A stretch of 64,000 nt of DNA, taken from NCBI GenBank assembly GCA_946536145.1, contig CAMNEA010000002.1, positions 1-64,000 on the forward strand, given 5' to 3'. Position 1 is the first letter of the stretch. Each line of letters begins with the position of its first letter. Below the pieces are notes generated by a model, which made no database searches, was not told the DNA's origin, and worked only from the letters and a program-made list of their open reading frames with translations. The stretch is from an uncultured Butyrivibrio sp. GTDB lineage: Bacteria; Bacillota; Clostridia; Lachnospirales; Lachnospiraceae. Of the stretch, positions 39,402-48,200 are shown piece by piece. Made by a program: the position numbers and the translations under genes.

Positions 39402-40577
39402 TTAGCAGCTGACATACTCTCTTATGATCTCTTCAGGTACGATACTTTTAACAAAAGAACTGCTTCTTGCAATATCCGCAGCCTCTTTTTTGGAGCGCGG
39501 AAGATATGCTGCTTCCTCGTCCATTTCCTTGGGAAGTTCAAGTTTTCTCTCTATTCCTGATAACCCTGCATGGATAAGAAGAGCATATACAAGATACGGA
39601 TTGCTCTCTGCATCAGGTGAGCGCAGCTCCACATGTGTCCTTTTCTTGTACTCCTCAATGTGCATGAGCTCAGATACTCCGCTGCTTCCCCAGTCGGCCT
39701 TGTCCGGTGCGGTGTTGTTTCCAAGTCGCTCATAGGATGCGTCCTTGGGATTTAGGAATATTGTCATATCCCTTATCTTTTCTATTATCCCGGCTGCTGC
39801 ATATCTTGCGACGTCACTTCCGTTGCTGTCTGTCGCATAAATATTGATATGGTATCCGTTGCCGCTCTCAGATGAAAGAGGCACGGGTGAAAAATCTGAA
39901 TAGAGCCCGAACCTGTTGGCCACAGTACTTACGACCATCTTAAAAGTTGTCATCTGATCTGCAGCCTTCAGGGGCTTTGCATAGTGAAAATCTATCTCAT
40001 TCTGTCCGGGTCCTTTCTCATGATGGCTTCTCTCCGGAATAAGACCCATTCTCTCAATGTTGAGTATGATCTCCCTGCGGACATTCTCGCACCTGTCAAG
40101 GGGTGCGATATCCATATATCCCGCTCTGTCATAAGGGATGTTTGTCGGGTTGCCTTCATCATCAAGATTAAAGAGATAAAACTCTGCCTCGGTTCCGAAT
40201 TTAAATTCAATCCCCGCCTGCTCAGCTCTTTTTACAGCCCTTTTCAGGATTGCTCTGGTATCTGAGATGTATTCCTCTCCACCCGGAGTATAAACGCCGC
40301 AGAACATCCTCATAACCCTTCCGCTGTCAGGTCTCCAGGGAAGGATTGCCATTGTATCAGGCTCCGGCTTGAGATAGAGAGTACCGTAGGGGCAGTCGCC
40401 AAACCCGGCAATATTCCTGACATTTATGGCTGTCCCATCCTCAAAGGCCTTGACCAGTTCTCTTGGCATTACGGATATGTTTTTCTGAACGCCGTATGCA
40501 TCCCGAAATGCCAGTCGTATGAACTTTACGTCCTCGTCCTCGATATATTTCATCACTTCTTCTTTTGTATAAGTCAT
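39402..40577 (-). CDS. Short glutamine synthetase type I-like protein
   Basis: A 391-residue glutamine-synthetase-fold protein, some 50-80 residues shorter than usual GSI (about 440-470). The beta-grasp start is present (RLAFRDAYGVQKNISVMP), as are the catalytic blocks FGTEAEFYLFNLD, HHEKGPGQNEIDF and SGNGYHINIYA. NPKDASYERLG and THVELRSPDAESNPYLVYA follow. The last replaces the usual RIP-containing strand, and the adenylylation Tyr region of GSI-beta is absent. It may be a true ammonia-assimilating GS, a gamma-glutamyl ligase on another amine, or a regulatory paralogue. A full type III GS lies in the same series. It is followed at nine bases by the ANTAR gene. Confidence 0.82.
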   Translation of the reverse strand: MTYTKEEVMKYIEDEDVKFIRLAFRDAYGVQKNISVMPRELVKAFEDGTAINVRNIAGFGDCPYGTLYLKPEPDTMAILPWRPDSGRVMRMFCGVYTPGGEEYISDTRAILKRAVKRAEQAGIEFKFGTEAEFYLFNLDDEGNPTNIPYDRAGYMDIAPLDRCENVRREIILNIERMGLIPERSHHEKGPGQNEIDFHYAKPLKAADQMTTFKMVVSTVANRFGLYSDFSPVPLSSESGNGYHINIYATDSNGSDVARYAAAGIIEKIRDMTIFLNPKDASYERLGNNTAPDKADWGSSGVSELMHIEEYKKRTHVELRSPDAESNPYLVYALLIHAGLSGIERKLELPKEMDEEAAYLPRSKKEAADIARSSSFVKSIVPEEIIREYVSC

Positions 40578-40619
40578 ATCAGTTTTTACCTCTTTTGCGG
40601 TGGAAATAAGTTGCCGTGC

Positions 40620-41837
40620 TCATGAATCACCCTTAAGCCTGTCGATAGCTCTGATTGAATTTTCCTTTGTTCCGAAAGCCGTCAGTCTGAAGTATCCCTC
40701 GCCTGCGGGACCAAAGCCCGATCCCGGCGTGCCAACTATCTGTTTCTCTTTTAATAGATAGTCAAAAAACTCCCAACTTGTCATGCCATCCTTAGTCTTC
40801 ATCCATATGTATGGAGCATTGGCTCCTCCGTAAACTTCATATCCGGCGCTCATAAGCCCCTCTGAGATTATCGCGGCGTTCTCAAGATAACCCGCGATCT
40901 GCCCCCTCACCTGGGCTCTCCCCTCATCTGAGTAGATTGCCTCTCCTGCTCTCTGAACAATGTATGGCGCTCCGTTATACTTGGTTCCGTGGCGTCTTTC
41001 CCAAAGAGGCCAAAGCCTCTCTGTTCCTGCCTTAAGGTCTTTTGGGATAACAGTGTAGCCAAGCCTTAGACCGGTGAATCCGGCAGTTTTGGAAAAAGAC
41101 TTAAACTCTATGGCGCACTCCCTGGCCCCCTCGCACTCATAGATGCTGTGTGGCACATCACTCTCAGATATAAAGGCCTCATAAGCGGCATCGTAGAGAA
41201 TGATAGATCCGTTTTTTCGCGCAAAATCAACCCACTCCCTGAGCTGATCTTTTTTCATCACGGCACCTGTCGGATTGTTTGGGAAGCACAGATAGATAAG
41301 GTCCGGAACCTCATCAGGAATCTCAGGAACAAACCCGTTTCCGGCCGTGCAAGGCATATAGATCACTCCCTTAAAGCGCTGAAGAGCTTCGTCGTAATCT
41401 CCTGTCCTTCCCGCCATCACATTTGAGTCCACATACACGGGATACACAGGATCACATACAGCGATCGTGTTATCCAGCCCGAATATCTCCTGGATATTGC
41501 TGCAGTCGCTCTTTGCTCCGTCTGATACAAATATCTCATCGGGTGAAATATCGCATCCCCGGCTTTTGTAGTCGTTATCCGAAATGGCGTTTCTTAAAAA
41601 TTCATAGCCAAGATCCGGAGCGTATCCCCTGAAGGTCTCTGCATTTCCCATCTCGTCTACGGCATTGTGCAGAGCCTTCGTAACTGCAGGGATCAGAGGC
41701 TTTGTCACATCTCCGATTCCGAGCCTTATAATGTCCGCCCCCGGGTTCATTTCACTGTATTCATTTACCTTTTTCGCAATCATGGAAAAGAGATAACTTC
41801 CCGGAAGCTTAAGGTAATTTCTGTTAATTGTAGCCAT
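40620..41837 (-). CDS. dapL: LL-diaminopimelate aminotransferase
   Basis: A 405-residue PLP aminotransferase that converts tetrahydrodipicolinate directly to LL-diaminopimelate with glutamate as amino donor, serving lysine and peptidoglycan synthesis. RNYLKLPGSYLFSMIAKKV at the start is the DapL hallmark. RLGIGDVTKPLIPAV, CFPNNPTGAVMKKDQL and the PLP lysine in SFSKTAGFTGLRLGY also match. The length is normal. Its place inside a nitrogen-assimilation series fits its glutamate demand. AAGGAGGAG precedes the start. A strong palindrome separates it from gltD. Confidence 0.94.
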   Translation of the reverse strand: MATINRNYLKLPGSYLFSMIAKKVNEYSEMNPGADIIRLGIGDVTKPLIPAVTKALHNAVDEMGNAETFRGYAPDLGYEFLRNAISDNDYKSRGCDISPDEIFVSDGAKSDCSNIQEIFGLDNTIAVCDPVYPVYVDSNVMAGRTGDYDEALQRFKGVIYMPCTAGNGFVPEIPDEVPDLIYLCFPNNPTGAVMKKDQLREWVDFARKNGSIILYDAAYEAFISESDVPHSIYECEGARECAIEFKSFSKTAGFTGLRLGYTVIPKDLKAGTERLWPLWERRHGTKYNGAPYIVQRAGEAIYSDEGRAQVRGQIAGYLENAAIISEGLMSAGYEVYGGANAPYIWMKTKDGMTSWEFFDYLLKEKQIVGTPGSGFGPAGEGYFRLTAFGTKENSIRAIDRLKGDS

Positions 41838-41860
41838 TGCTCCTCCTTGTTCTACTTTTC

Positions 41861-41942
41861 TGTGACACCAGGGTCATAAAGTCTGTCAACCACACTCAAG
41901 CAAGCTTGGTGTAGTTGACAGACCTATGCCCCTGGTGTCACA
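41861..41942. repeat. Imperfect palindrome between gltD and dapL
   Basis: The outer stem TGTGACACCAGG (41861-41872) / CCTGGTGTCACA (41931-41942) and the inner stem GTCTGTCAAC (41881-41890) / GTTGACAGAC (41914-41923) are both perfect. A CAAGC/GCTTG tip completes the hairpin. It overlaps the gltD stop codon. It lacks a T tract, so partial termination, RNase processing or transcript stabilisation are all possible. Confidence 0.75.
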
Positions 41943-43425
41943 TGTTTGTATACCCCATTATATATTCATCGACTTCTTTTGCGCAGGCCCGGCCCTCTGC
42001 TATTGCCCAGACGACCAGGGACTGGCCGCGGCGCATGTCACCTGCGCTGAAAATCCTGCCTCCGGCATGATAGGTTTCATCCTCTGTAAGGACAGTTCCC
42101 CGCTGGCTTCTCTTAAGGAAAAACTCATCTGCAATGTAGTCCTCACAGCCCACAAATCCCGCGGCTATCAGGAGTATATCGCATTTCAGTATCTTTTCCG
42201 AGCCCTCTACAAAAGACATTTTACCATCAATAAACTTTGTTTTTACAGTCTCTATCTGCTTTATCTGACCTTTTTTGTCAGTTGTGACACTTTTTACAGT
42301 CGTCTCGAAGACTCTCGGGTCGCTTCCATATACATAGATTGCCTCCTCATGGCCATAGTCCGTCTTAAGAACCTTGGGCCACTCGGGCCAGGGATTGCTC
42401 TCGCTCCTTACTATAGGAGGCTTTTTCATCATCTCAAGGGCAGTTACTGACTTGGCCCCAAGCCTTATGACTGTTCCGATACAGTCATTACCTGTATCTC
42501 CTCCGCCGACAACAACGACGTTCTTATTCTTTACATCTATATATCCGCCGGTCTCTTCCAGAGATTTTACGGATCTGTCTTGGGCTTTCATAAGTGCCTT
42601 TGTCGTCCTAGTAAGGAAATCAACAGCGTAGTATACTCCTTTTACCTTTTCAGGCTCTGCTGCCGGAAGTGCTCTCGCCTTTTTGGCTCCGCAGCACAGT
42701 ACCACAGCATCGAACCCTGCAAGGATCTCAGATCCTTTTTTGTCTATCCCGACATTGACCCCTGTATGGAACACAACTCCCTCATCTTCCATGAGCTTTC
42801 TTCTACGCTTTATCACGTTCTTATCAAGCTTCATGTTGGGAATGCCGTACATTAGAAGGCCTCCGATCTCATCCTCCCTCTCAAAGATCTCCACACTGTG
42901 TCCTCTGTGATTGAGCTCATCAGCAGCTGCAAGCCCTGACGGACCGCTTCCTATCACCGCTACCTTCCTGCCGCTCCGTAGTTCAGGGACGCAGGGAGCA
43001 ATATATCCTTCAGCAAAAGCCTTCTCAACAAGGTACAGCTCATTGTCATGAACCGTCACTGCCTCCCCGTCCTGTCCGCACATGCATGCCTTCTCGCATA
43101 GTGCCGGGCAGACCCTTCCGGTAAATTCAGGAAAATTGCTGGTCTTGTGAAGCCTTGAAAAAGCATGGCTGTAATGTCCCTTATACAGCTCATCATTCCA
43201 CTCGGGGATCAGATTGTGGAGAGGGCAGCCCGTCACCATTCCTCCGAGGTTCATTGCCGACTGGCAGAAAGGAACGCCGCAGTTCATGCACCTCGCCGCC
43301 TGCTCTCTGCGCGCCCTTGTATCAATCGGAGTATGAAACTCGTCAAAATTCTTTATGCGCTCTTTCGGCTCTATGTCTCCACTATTTTGTCTTTTATATT
43401 CAAGGAATCCTGTATCCTTTCCCAT
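41938..43425 (-). CDS. gltD: Glutamate synthase (NADPH) small subunit
   Basis: A 495-residue flavoprotein that passes electrons from NAD(P)H to the large subunit for glutamate synthesis. Cysteines for Fe-S clusters are seen in [11 protein letters not shown] and [15 protein letters not shown]. The FAD-binding motif is [16 protein letters not shown], and the NAD(P)H site is [16 protein letters not shown]. The end [20 protein letters not shown] matches the second FAD contact. The normal length is about 480-495. It follows gltB but is separated from it by a roughly 240-base stretch that is almost all palindrome. Confidence 0.95.
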   Translation of the reverse strand: MGKDTGFLEYKRQNSGDIEPKERIKNFDEFHTPIDTRARREQAARCMNCGVPFCQSAMNLGGMVTGCPLHNLIPEWNDELYKGHYSHAFSRLHKTSNFPEFTGRVCPALCEKACMCGQDGEAVTVHDNELYLVEKAFAEGYIAPCVPELRSGRKVAVIGSGPSGLAAADELNHRGHSVEIFEREDEIGGLLMYGIPNMKLDKNVIKRRRKLMEDEGVVFHTGVNVGIDKKGSEILAGFDAVVLCCGAKKARALPAAEPEKVKGVYYAVDFLTRTTKALMKAQDRSVKSLEETGGYIDVKNKNVVVVGGGDTGNDCIGTVIRLGAKSVTALEMMKKPPIVRSESNPWPEWPKVLKTDYGHEEAIYVYGSDPRVFETTVKSVTTDKKGQIKQIETVKTKFIDGKMSFVEGSEKILKCDILLIAAGFVGCEDYIADEFFLKRSQRGTVLTEDETYHAGGRIFSAGDMRRGQSLVVWAIAEGRACAKEVDEYIMGYTNM

Positions 43426-43462
43426 GATATCATTCTCTCCTTTTCGTATTGGATATAAGGAT

Positions 43463-43655
43463 CAAAAGACCGGCTCGGTGGCAGGCAGCGGCAAAATACA
43501 CAATATTTTGCGATTTTTAAACCACGTAGTCGAGACCAACCAATCTCCAGTGCCTTTGTACGCAGAGATTGGTGCTTTGGGCTCGATGAGTGTCTGGTTT
43601 AACATGAGCAAAAATTGTGTGTTTTGCCGCTGCCTGCCACCGAGCCGGTCTTTTG
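43463..43655. repeat. Roughly 190-bp long palindrome between gltB and gltD
   Basis: The outer arms 43463-43496 and 43622-43655 are perfect 34-bp inverted repeats (core GACCGGCTCGGTGGCAGGCA). Homology continues inward with mismatches: TACACAATATTTTGC against CACACAATTTTTGC, TTAAACCA against TTAAACCA, and CCAATCTC against GAGATTGG. Nearly the whole interval folds into one rod. It could be a MITE-like insertion, an RNase III processing site or an attenuator that sets the gltB:gltD ratio. No transposase or clear target duplication was seen. Confidence 0.88.
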
Positions 43656-43663
43656 CCCTTACA

Positions 43664-46600
43664 TCACCTTATTTCTTTAAACGCCTCAAGAACTGCATTC
43701 TCGTAGTCGATGCCCTGCTCCTCATACCTGCTTATGGCTGTCAGCATTTTCTGATAGTCATTTGGTATGATCTTTTTGAAGTCAGGCAAAAAGCTTTCGA
43801 AATCATCCAGGATTACCTTTGCGTACTCCGAGTCAGTCTCTTTTACATAGTCCTCTATGATGCCACGAAGCTCTGCTATGTCATACTTCTCCGTGACTTC
43901 ATTAAGTGACGCCATGTCCTTGTTCATCCTAAGGTAAAGAGTGTGCTCCCTGTCCAGCACATAGGCTATTCCTCCGCTCATTCCTGCCGCGAAGTTCTTG
44001 CCCGTCATGCCAAGGATCACTGCGCGCCCACCGGTCATGTATTCAAGCCCGTGGTCGCCGCAGCCCTCAGAGACCGCAACTGCGCCGGAGTTTCTTACGC
44101 AGAATCTCTCTCCCGCGATGCCGCAGACATAAGCCTTTCCGGCTGTCGCGCCGTACAGTGCCACATTTCCTATAATAATGTTCTCATGTGCCCTGTATGT
44201 TGCTTTTTCTGAAGGCCTTACTATGAGCTTGCCGCCGGAGAGCCCTTTTCCAAAGCCGTCGTTGGCATCACCGCTTAGCTTTAATGTCACTCCCTTTGGA
44301 AGGAAGGCGCCAAAAGACTGGCCTCCGCCTCCCACAGCCTCTACCACGATACTGTCTTCTTCAAGAGTGTTCTTAAAATCAGCGGTAACCCTGCTTCCAA
44401 GCAGCGTTCCAAAGCTTCTGTCGGTACTTGATACACTTGTCTTCATACAGATCCTTCCGGCGGATCCGTCGGCTCTCTTTAGTGACTCCTTATCCTTTTC
44501 GTAGGCCGGTATCAGGATCCTGTGATCAAGTGTCTTTTCAAGCCCGAAATCATACACATCTTTTATGTCAAAGTGATTCTTTTCTCTTCCCACATAAGAC
44601 GGGTCAAGTATTCCTGACAGGTCAGCAGTGTCCCTGCACCTTGCCTTTGGAATGCTGCGCATCTTAAGGTGGTCTGTCCTTCCCACCATTTCTTCAACTG
44701 TTCTAAATCCCAGCATGCTCATGATCTCTCGAAGCTGCCTTGCGACAAACAGCATGAAGTTCATCACGTGCTCGGGCTTGCCCTTAAAGCGCTTCCTTAG
44801 TTCCTCGTTCTGCGTAGCGATTCCCACAGGGCAGGTGTCCTTGGAGCAGACTCTCATCATCATGCATCCCATGCATACCAGTGGAGCAGTGGCAAAACCG
44901 AACTCTTCGGCTCCCAGGAGGGCAGCTATCGCAACATCCCTTCCTGTCATGAGCTTGCCGTCGGTCTCAAGCACAACCCTGCTTCTTAGTCCGCTGTCGA
45001 GAAGCGATTTGTGAACCTCACTCACGCCCAGCTCCCAGGGAAGTCCCGCGTGGTGAACAGAGGATGAAGGAGCAGCGCCGGTTCCTCCGTCGTATCCTGA
45101 TACCAGTATCACCTGGGCACCCGCCTTGGCAACACCTGATGCTATGGTTCCGACTCCGGCCTCTGATACGAGCTTTACTGATATCCTCGCCCTGTCATTG
45201 GCATTCTTAAGATCATAGATAAGCTGTGCCAGATCTTCTATCGAGTAAATATCATGATGGGGCGGAGGTGAGATAAGGGCTACACCCGGAGTCGAAAAAC
45301 GTGTCTTCGCAACCCACGGATAGACCTTTTTACCCGGAAGGTGTCCTCCCTCACCGGGCTTTGCTCCCTGCGCCATTTTTATCTGTATCTCTTTTGCGCT
45401 TAACAGGTACTGGCTGGTAACACCAAACCTTCCGGACGCCACCTGCTTGACTGCGCTGTTTTTCTGTGTTCCAAACCTCGCTGTGTCCTCTCCGCCCTCA
45501 CCGGTATTGGACTTGCCTCCAAGCCTGTTCATCGCAGTCGCCAGTGTTTCATGCGCCTCTTTTGACAAAGAGCCGTAGGACATGGCACCTGTCTGAAACC
45601 TCTTTACAATGGACTCCTCGCTCTCAACTTCATCTATCGGTGCAGGCTCTTTTGCCGGCACAAAAGCAAGCATTGCCCTCAGGGTATGCGGCCTGTCCTC
45701 ATCATCGACCATCTTCGCATACTCCTTAAACCTCTCATAGTCACCTTCCCTTACAGCCCTCTGCAGTGTGACGATGGTCTTAGGGCTGTACATGTGGTCT
45801 TCCTTGTCATCACCGCTTCTTAGCGTGTGGAAGCCCACGGAGTCAAGGGTTGTGTCAACGGTAAGTCCCAGTGGATCGAAGGCTTTGTTGTGGCGATACT
45901 CAACGTCCTCGCCTATCTCTTTTGTGCCTATGCCTCCGACTCTGCTGACAACTCCCGTAAAATATCTGTCAACAAACTCGCGCGATAAGCCTATTGCCTC
46001 AAAAATCCTTGCCGACTGGTAGGACTGGAGCGTAGATATTCCCATCTTGGCCGCGATCTTGACAACGCCCCCAAGCAGAGCCTTGTTGTAATCTGCGATC
46101 GCAGTGTGATAATCCTTGTCAAGGATCCCAAGGTCTATGAGCTCAGCGATGCATTCCTGTGCAAGGTAAGGGTTGATAGCTCTTGCTCCGAAGCCAAGAA
46201 GCGTTGCTATCTGATGGACGTCCCTCGGCTCCCCGCTCTCAAGGATAAGGGATACGACCGTGCGCTGCTTGGTACTCACCAGATGCTGCTCAACGGATGA
46301 AACAGCAAGAAGTGACGGTATCGGCATATGGTTCTCGTCCACTCCCCTGTCGGATAATATGATTATGTTCACGCCGTCAGCAATCGCTCTATCCACGGAT
46401 ACGTTGAGCTGGTCGAGCGCCTTGTCAACCTGCGTGTTCTTGTAATACAGAAGGGATATCTTTTTAACCTTAAATCCCGGCTGGTCCAGTGCCTCGATCT
46501 TCATCAGGTCAACTCCCGTAAGGATCGGGTTGTTCACTTCCAGCACCCTGCAGTTGTCACCCTTTTCCCGGAGCAGATCTCCGTCAGATCCGATGTAGAC

Positions 46601-48181
46601 GGTAGTATCGGTCACCACCTTTTCCCTGAGGGAATCGATCGGAGGATTGGTCACCTGGGCAAAGAGCTGTTTGAAGTAGCAAAAGAGCATCTGGTGGTGC
46701 TGCGAGACAAAGGCAAGAGGTACATCCGCACCCATTGAAACCGTAGGCTCTACACCGTTCATTGCCATTGGCATGATCTGGTCTTTGACGTCCTCATAGG
46801 TATAGCCAAAGACCTTGTAGAGCTTGTCCCTGTGCTCCTGGGAGCTTGTCGGGATCTTTTTGTTGGGGATATCAAGATTGCCAAGATGAAGGAGGTGTCT
46901 GTCTATCCATTCTCCGTAGGGCTTTGCCTTGGCATACCTGTCCTTGCACTCCTCATCCGATATTATCCTGCCCTGCTTTGTATCAACAAGGAGCATATGC
47001 CCGGGCGAGAGTCTCGATTTTTTGACGATCTGCTCTTCAGGAATATCGAGCACCCCAACTTCCGATGAAAGGATAAGCCTTCCATCGGAGGTGACATAGT
47101 ATCTTGAAGGGCGCAGCCCGTTTCTGTCAAGCGTTGCCCCAAAGATCTCACCGTCAGTGAAAAGAACTGCTGCCGGACCGTCCCAGGGCTCCATCATTGT
47201 TGCGTAGTAGTGATAAAAATCCTTTCTGTCCTGAGGCATAAAATCGTTGTGCTTCCAGGGCTCGGGGATTGTGAGCATCATGGCAAGGGGAAGATCCATG
47301 CCATTCATGTAGAGAAACTCCAGGGTGTTATCGAGCATCGCCGAGTCTGATCCGGATGACGCGATCACCGGGTAGACCTTCTGAAGGTCATCGCCGAACA
47401 CTTTGGAGGACATGGTCTCCTCCCTTGCCAGCATCCTGTCGCTGTTTCCCTTGATGGTATTGATCTCCCCGTTGTGGGCGATCATCCTGTACGGATGCGC
47501 CCTGTGCCAGGAGGGTGTGGTATTGGTCGAAAACCTGCTGTGTACCATAGCCACAGCAGTCTTGTATTCAGGTGAGAGCAGATCCTCATAGAAGTTCCGA
47601 AGCTGGTTTACCAGGAACATCCCCTTATAGACAATCGTCCTGGATGACATTGAACAGATGTAAGTATCCTCTGCAGATTTCTCATACTCTCTCCTAAGGC
47701 AGTAAAGGCGTCTGTCAAAGTCGATTCCCCTCTCTGCGTCTGACGGTCTTTCTATAAAGCACTGGCTGATATGGGGCATGCAGTTTCTTGCTACTTCCCC
47801 AAGGATCTCAGGATGGATCTCAACATCCCTCCAGCCAAGAACCTTGAGGTTCTCCTTCTCGGCAATTACCTCAAGAAGGCGCTTTGCAAACATGCGCTTC
47901 ATGTCATCGGTTGGAAGAAAGAACATTCCAACGCCGTAGTCTCCGGCTCTCCCCAGGGTTATCCCCAGCTTTTTTGCCTCTTTTTCAAAAAAGCTGTGAG
48001 ATACCTGAACAAGGATCCCGACTCCGTCTCCCACCTTTCCGGTGGCGTCCTTGCCTGCCCTGTGCTCAAGCTTTTCTACGATCGTCAGGGCATCATCCAA
48101 CGTTCGCCTCTCCTGTTTTCCATCTATATTTATCACGGCGCCTATTCCGCAGGCATCATGTTCATTCATCCAAGCATTCAT
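43664..48181 (-). CDS. gltB: Glutamate synthase large subunit
   Basis: A 1505-residue ferredoxin/NADPH-type GOGAT alpha subunit that makes two glutamates from glutamine and 2-oxoglutarate. The amidotransferase domain begins at HDACGIGAVINIDGK, where the Cys becomes N-terminal after removal of a short propeptide (translation may start at either Met). The central and FMN domains follow, with GAKPGEGGHLPGKKV and VSGYDGGTGAAPSSS. The 3Fe-4S cysteines are in CMMMRVCSKDTCPVGIATQN. The C-terminal GXGXG domain has GGGGQSFGAFLPKGV and ALYGATAGKAYVCGIAGERF. The length is typical. It lies 19 bases after glnN in one transcript. Confidence 0.97.
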   Translation of the reverse strand: MNAWMNEHDACGIGAVINIDGKQERRTLDDALTIVEKLEHRAGKDATGKVGDGVGILVQVSHSFFEKEAKKLGITLGRAGDYGVGMFFLPTDDMKRMFAKRLLEVIAEKENLKVLGWRDVEIHPEILGEVARNCMPHISQCFIERPSDAERGIDFDRRLYCLRREYEKSAEDTYICSMSSRTIVYKGMFLVNQLRNFYEDLLSPEYKTAVAMVHSRFSTNTTPSWHRAHPYRMIAHNGEINTIKGNSDRMLAREETMSSKVFGDDLQKVYPVIASSGSDSAMLDNTLEFLYMNGMDLPLAMMLTIPEPWKHNDFMPQDRKDFYHYYATMMEPWDGPAAVLFTDGEIFGATLDRNGLRPSRYYVTSDGRLILSSEVGVLDIPEEQIVKKSRLSPGHMLLVDTKQGRIISDEECKDRYAKAKPYGEWIDRHLLHLGNLDIPNKKIPTSSQEHRDKLYKVFGYTYEDVKDQIMPMAMNGVEPTVSMGADVPLAFVSQHHQMLFCYFKQLFAQVTNPPIDSLREKVVTDTTVYIGSDGDLLREKGDNCRVLEVNNPILTGVDLMKIEALDQPGFKVKKISLLYYKNTQVDKALDQLNVSVDRAIADGVNIIILSDRGVDENHMPIPSLLAVSSVEQHLVSTKQRTVVSLILESGEPRDVHQIATLLGFGARAINPYLAQECIAELIDLGILDKDYHTAIADYNKALLGGVVKIAAKMGISTLQSYQSARIFEAIGLSREFVDRYFTGVVSRVGGIGTKEIGEDVEYRHNKAFDPLGLTVDTTLDSVGFHTLRSGDDKEDHMYSPKTIVTLQRAVREGDYERFKEYAKMVDDEDRPHTLRAMLAFVPAKEPAPIDEVESEESIVKRFQTGAMSYGSLSKEAHETLATAMNRLGGKSNTGEGGEDTARFGTQKNSAVKQVASGRFGVTSQYLLSAKEIQIKMAQGAKPGEGGHLPGKKVYPWVAKTRFSTPGVALISPPPHHDIYSIEDLAQLIYDLKNANDRARISVKLVSEAGVGTIASGVAKAGAQVILVSGYDGGTGAAPSSSVHHAGLPWELGVSEVHKSLLDSGLRSRVVLETDGKLMTGRDVAIAALLGAEEFGFATAPLVCMGCMMMRVCSKDTCPVGIATQNEELRKRFKGKPEHVMNFMLFVARQLREIMSMLGFRTVEEMVGRTDHLKMRSIPKARCRDTADLSGILDPSYVGREKNHFDIKDVYDFGLEKTLDHRILIPAYEKDKESLKRADGSAGRICMKTSVSSTDRSFGTLLGSRVTADFKNTLEEDSIVVEAVGGGGQSFGAFLPKGVTLKLSGDANDGFGKGLSGGKLIVRPSEKATYRAHENIIIGNVALYGATAGKAYVCGIAGERFCVRNSGAVAVSEGCGDHGLEYMTGGRAVILGMTGKNFAAGMSGGIAYVLDREHTLYLRMNKDMASLNEVTEKYDIAELRGIIEDYVKETDSEYAKVILDDFESFLPDFKKIIPNDYQKMLTAISRYEEQGIDYENAVLEAFKEIR

Positions 48182-48200
48182 ATCAAACCTTTCCTGTCAT

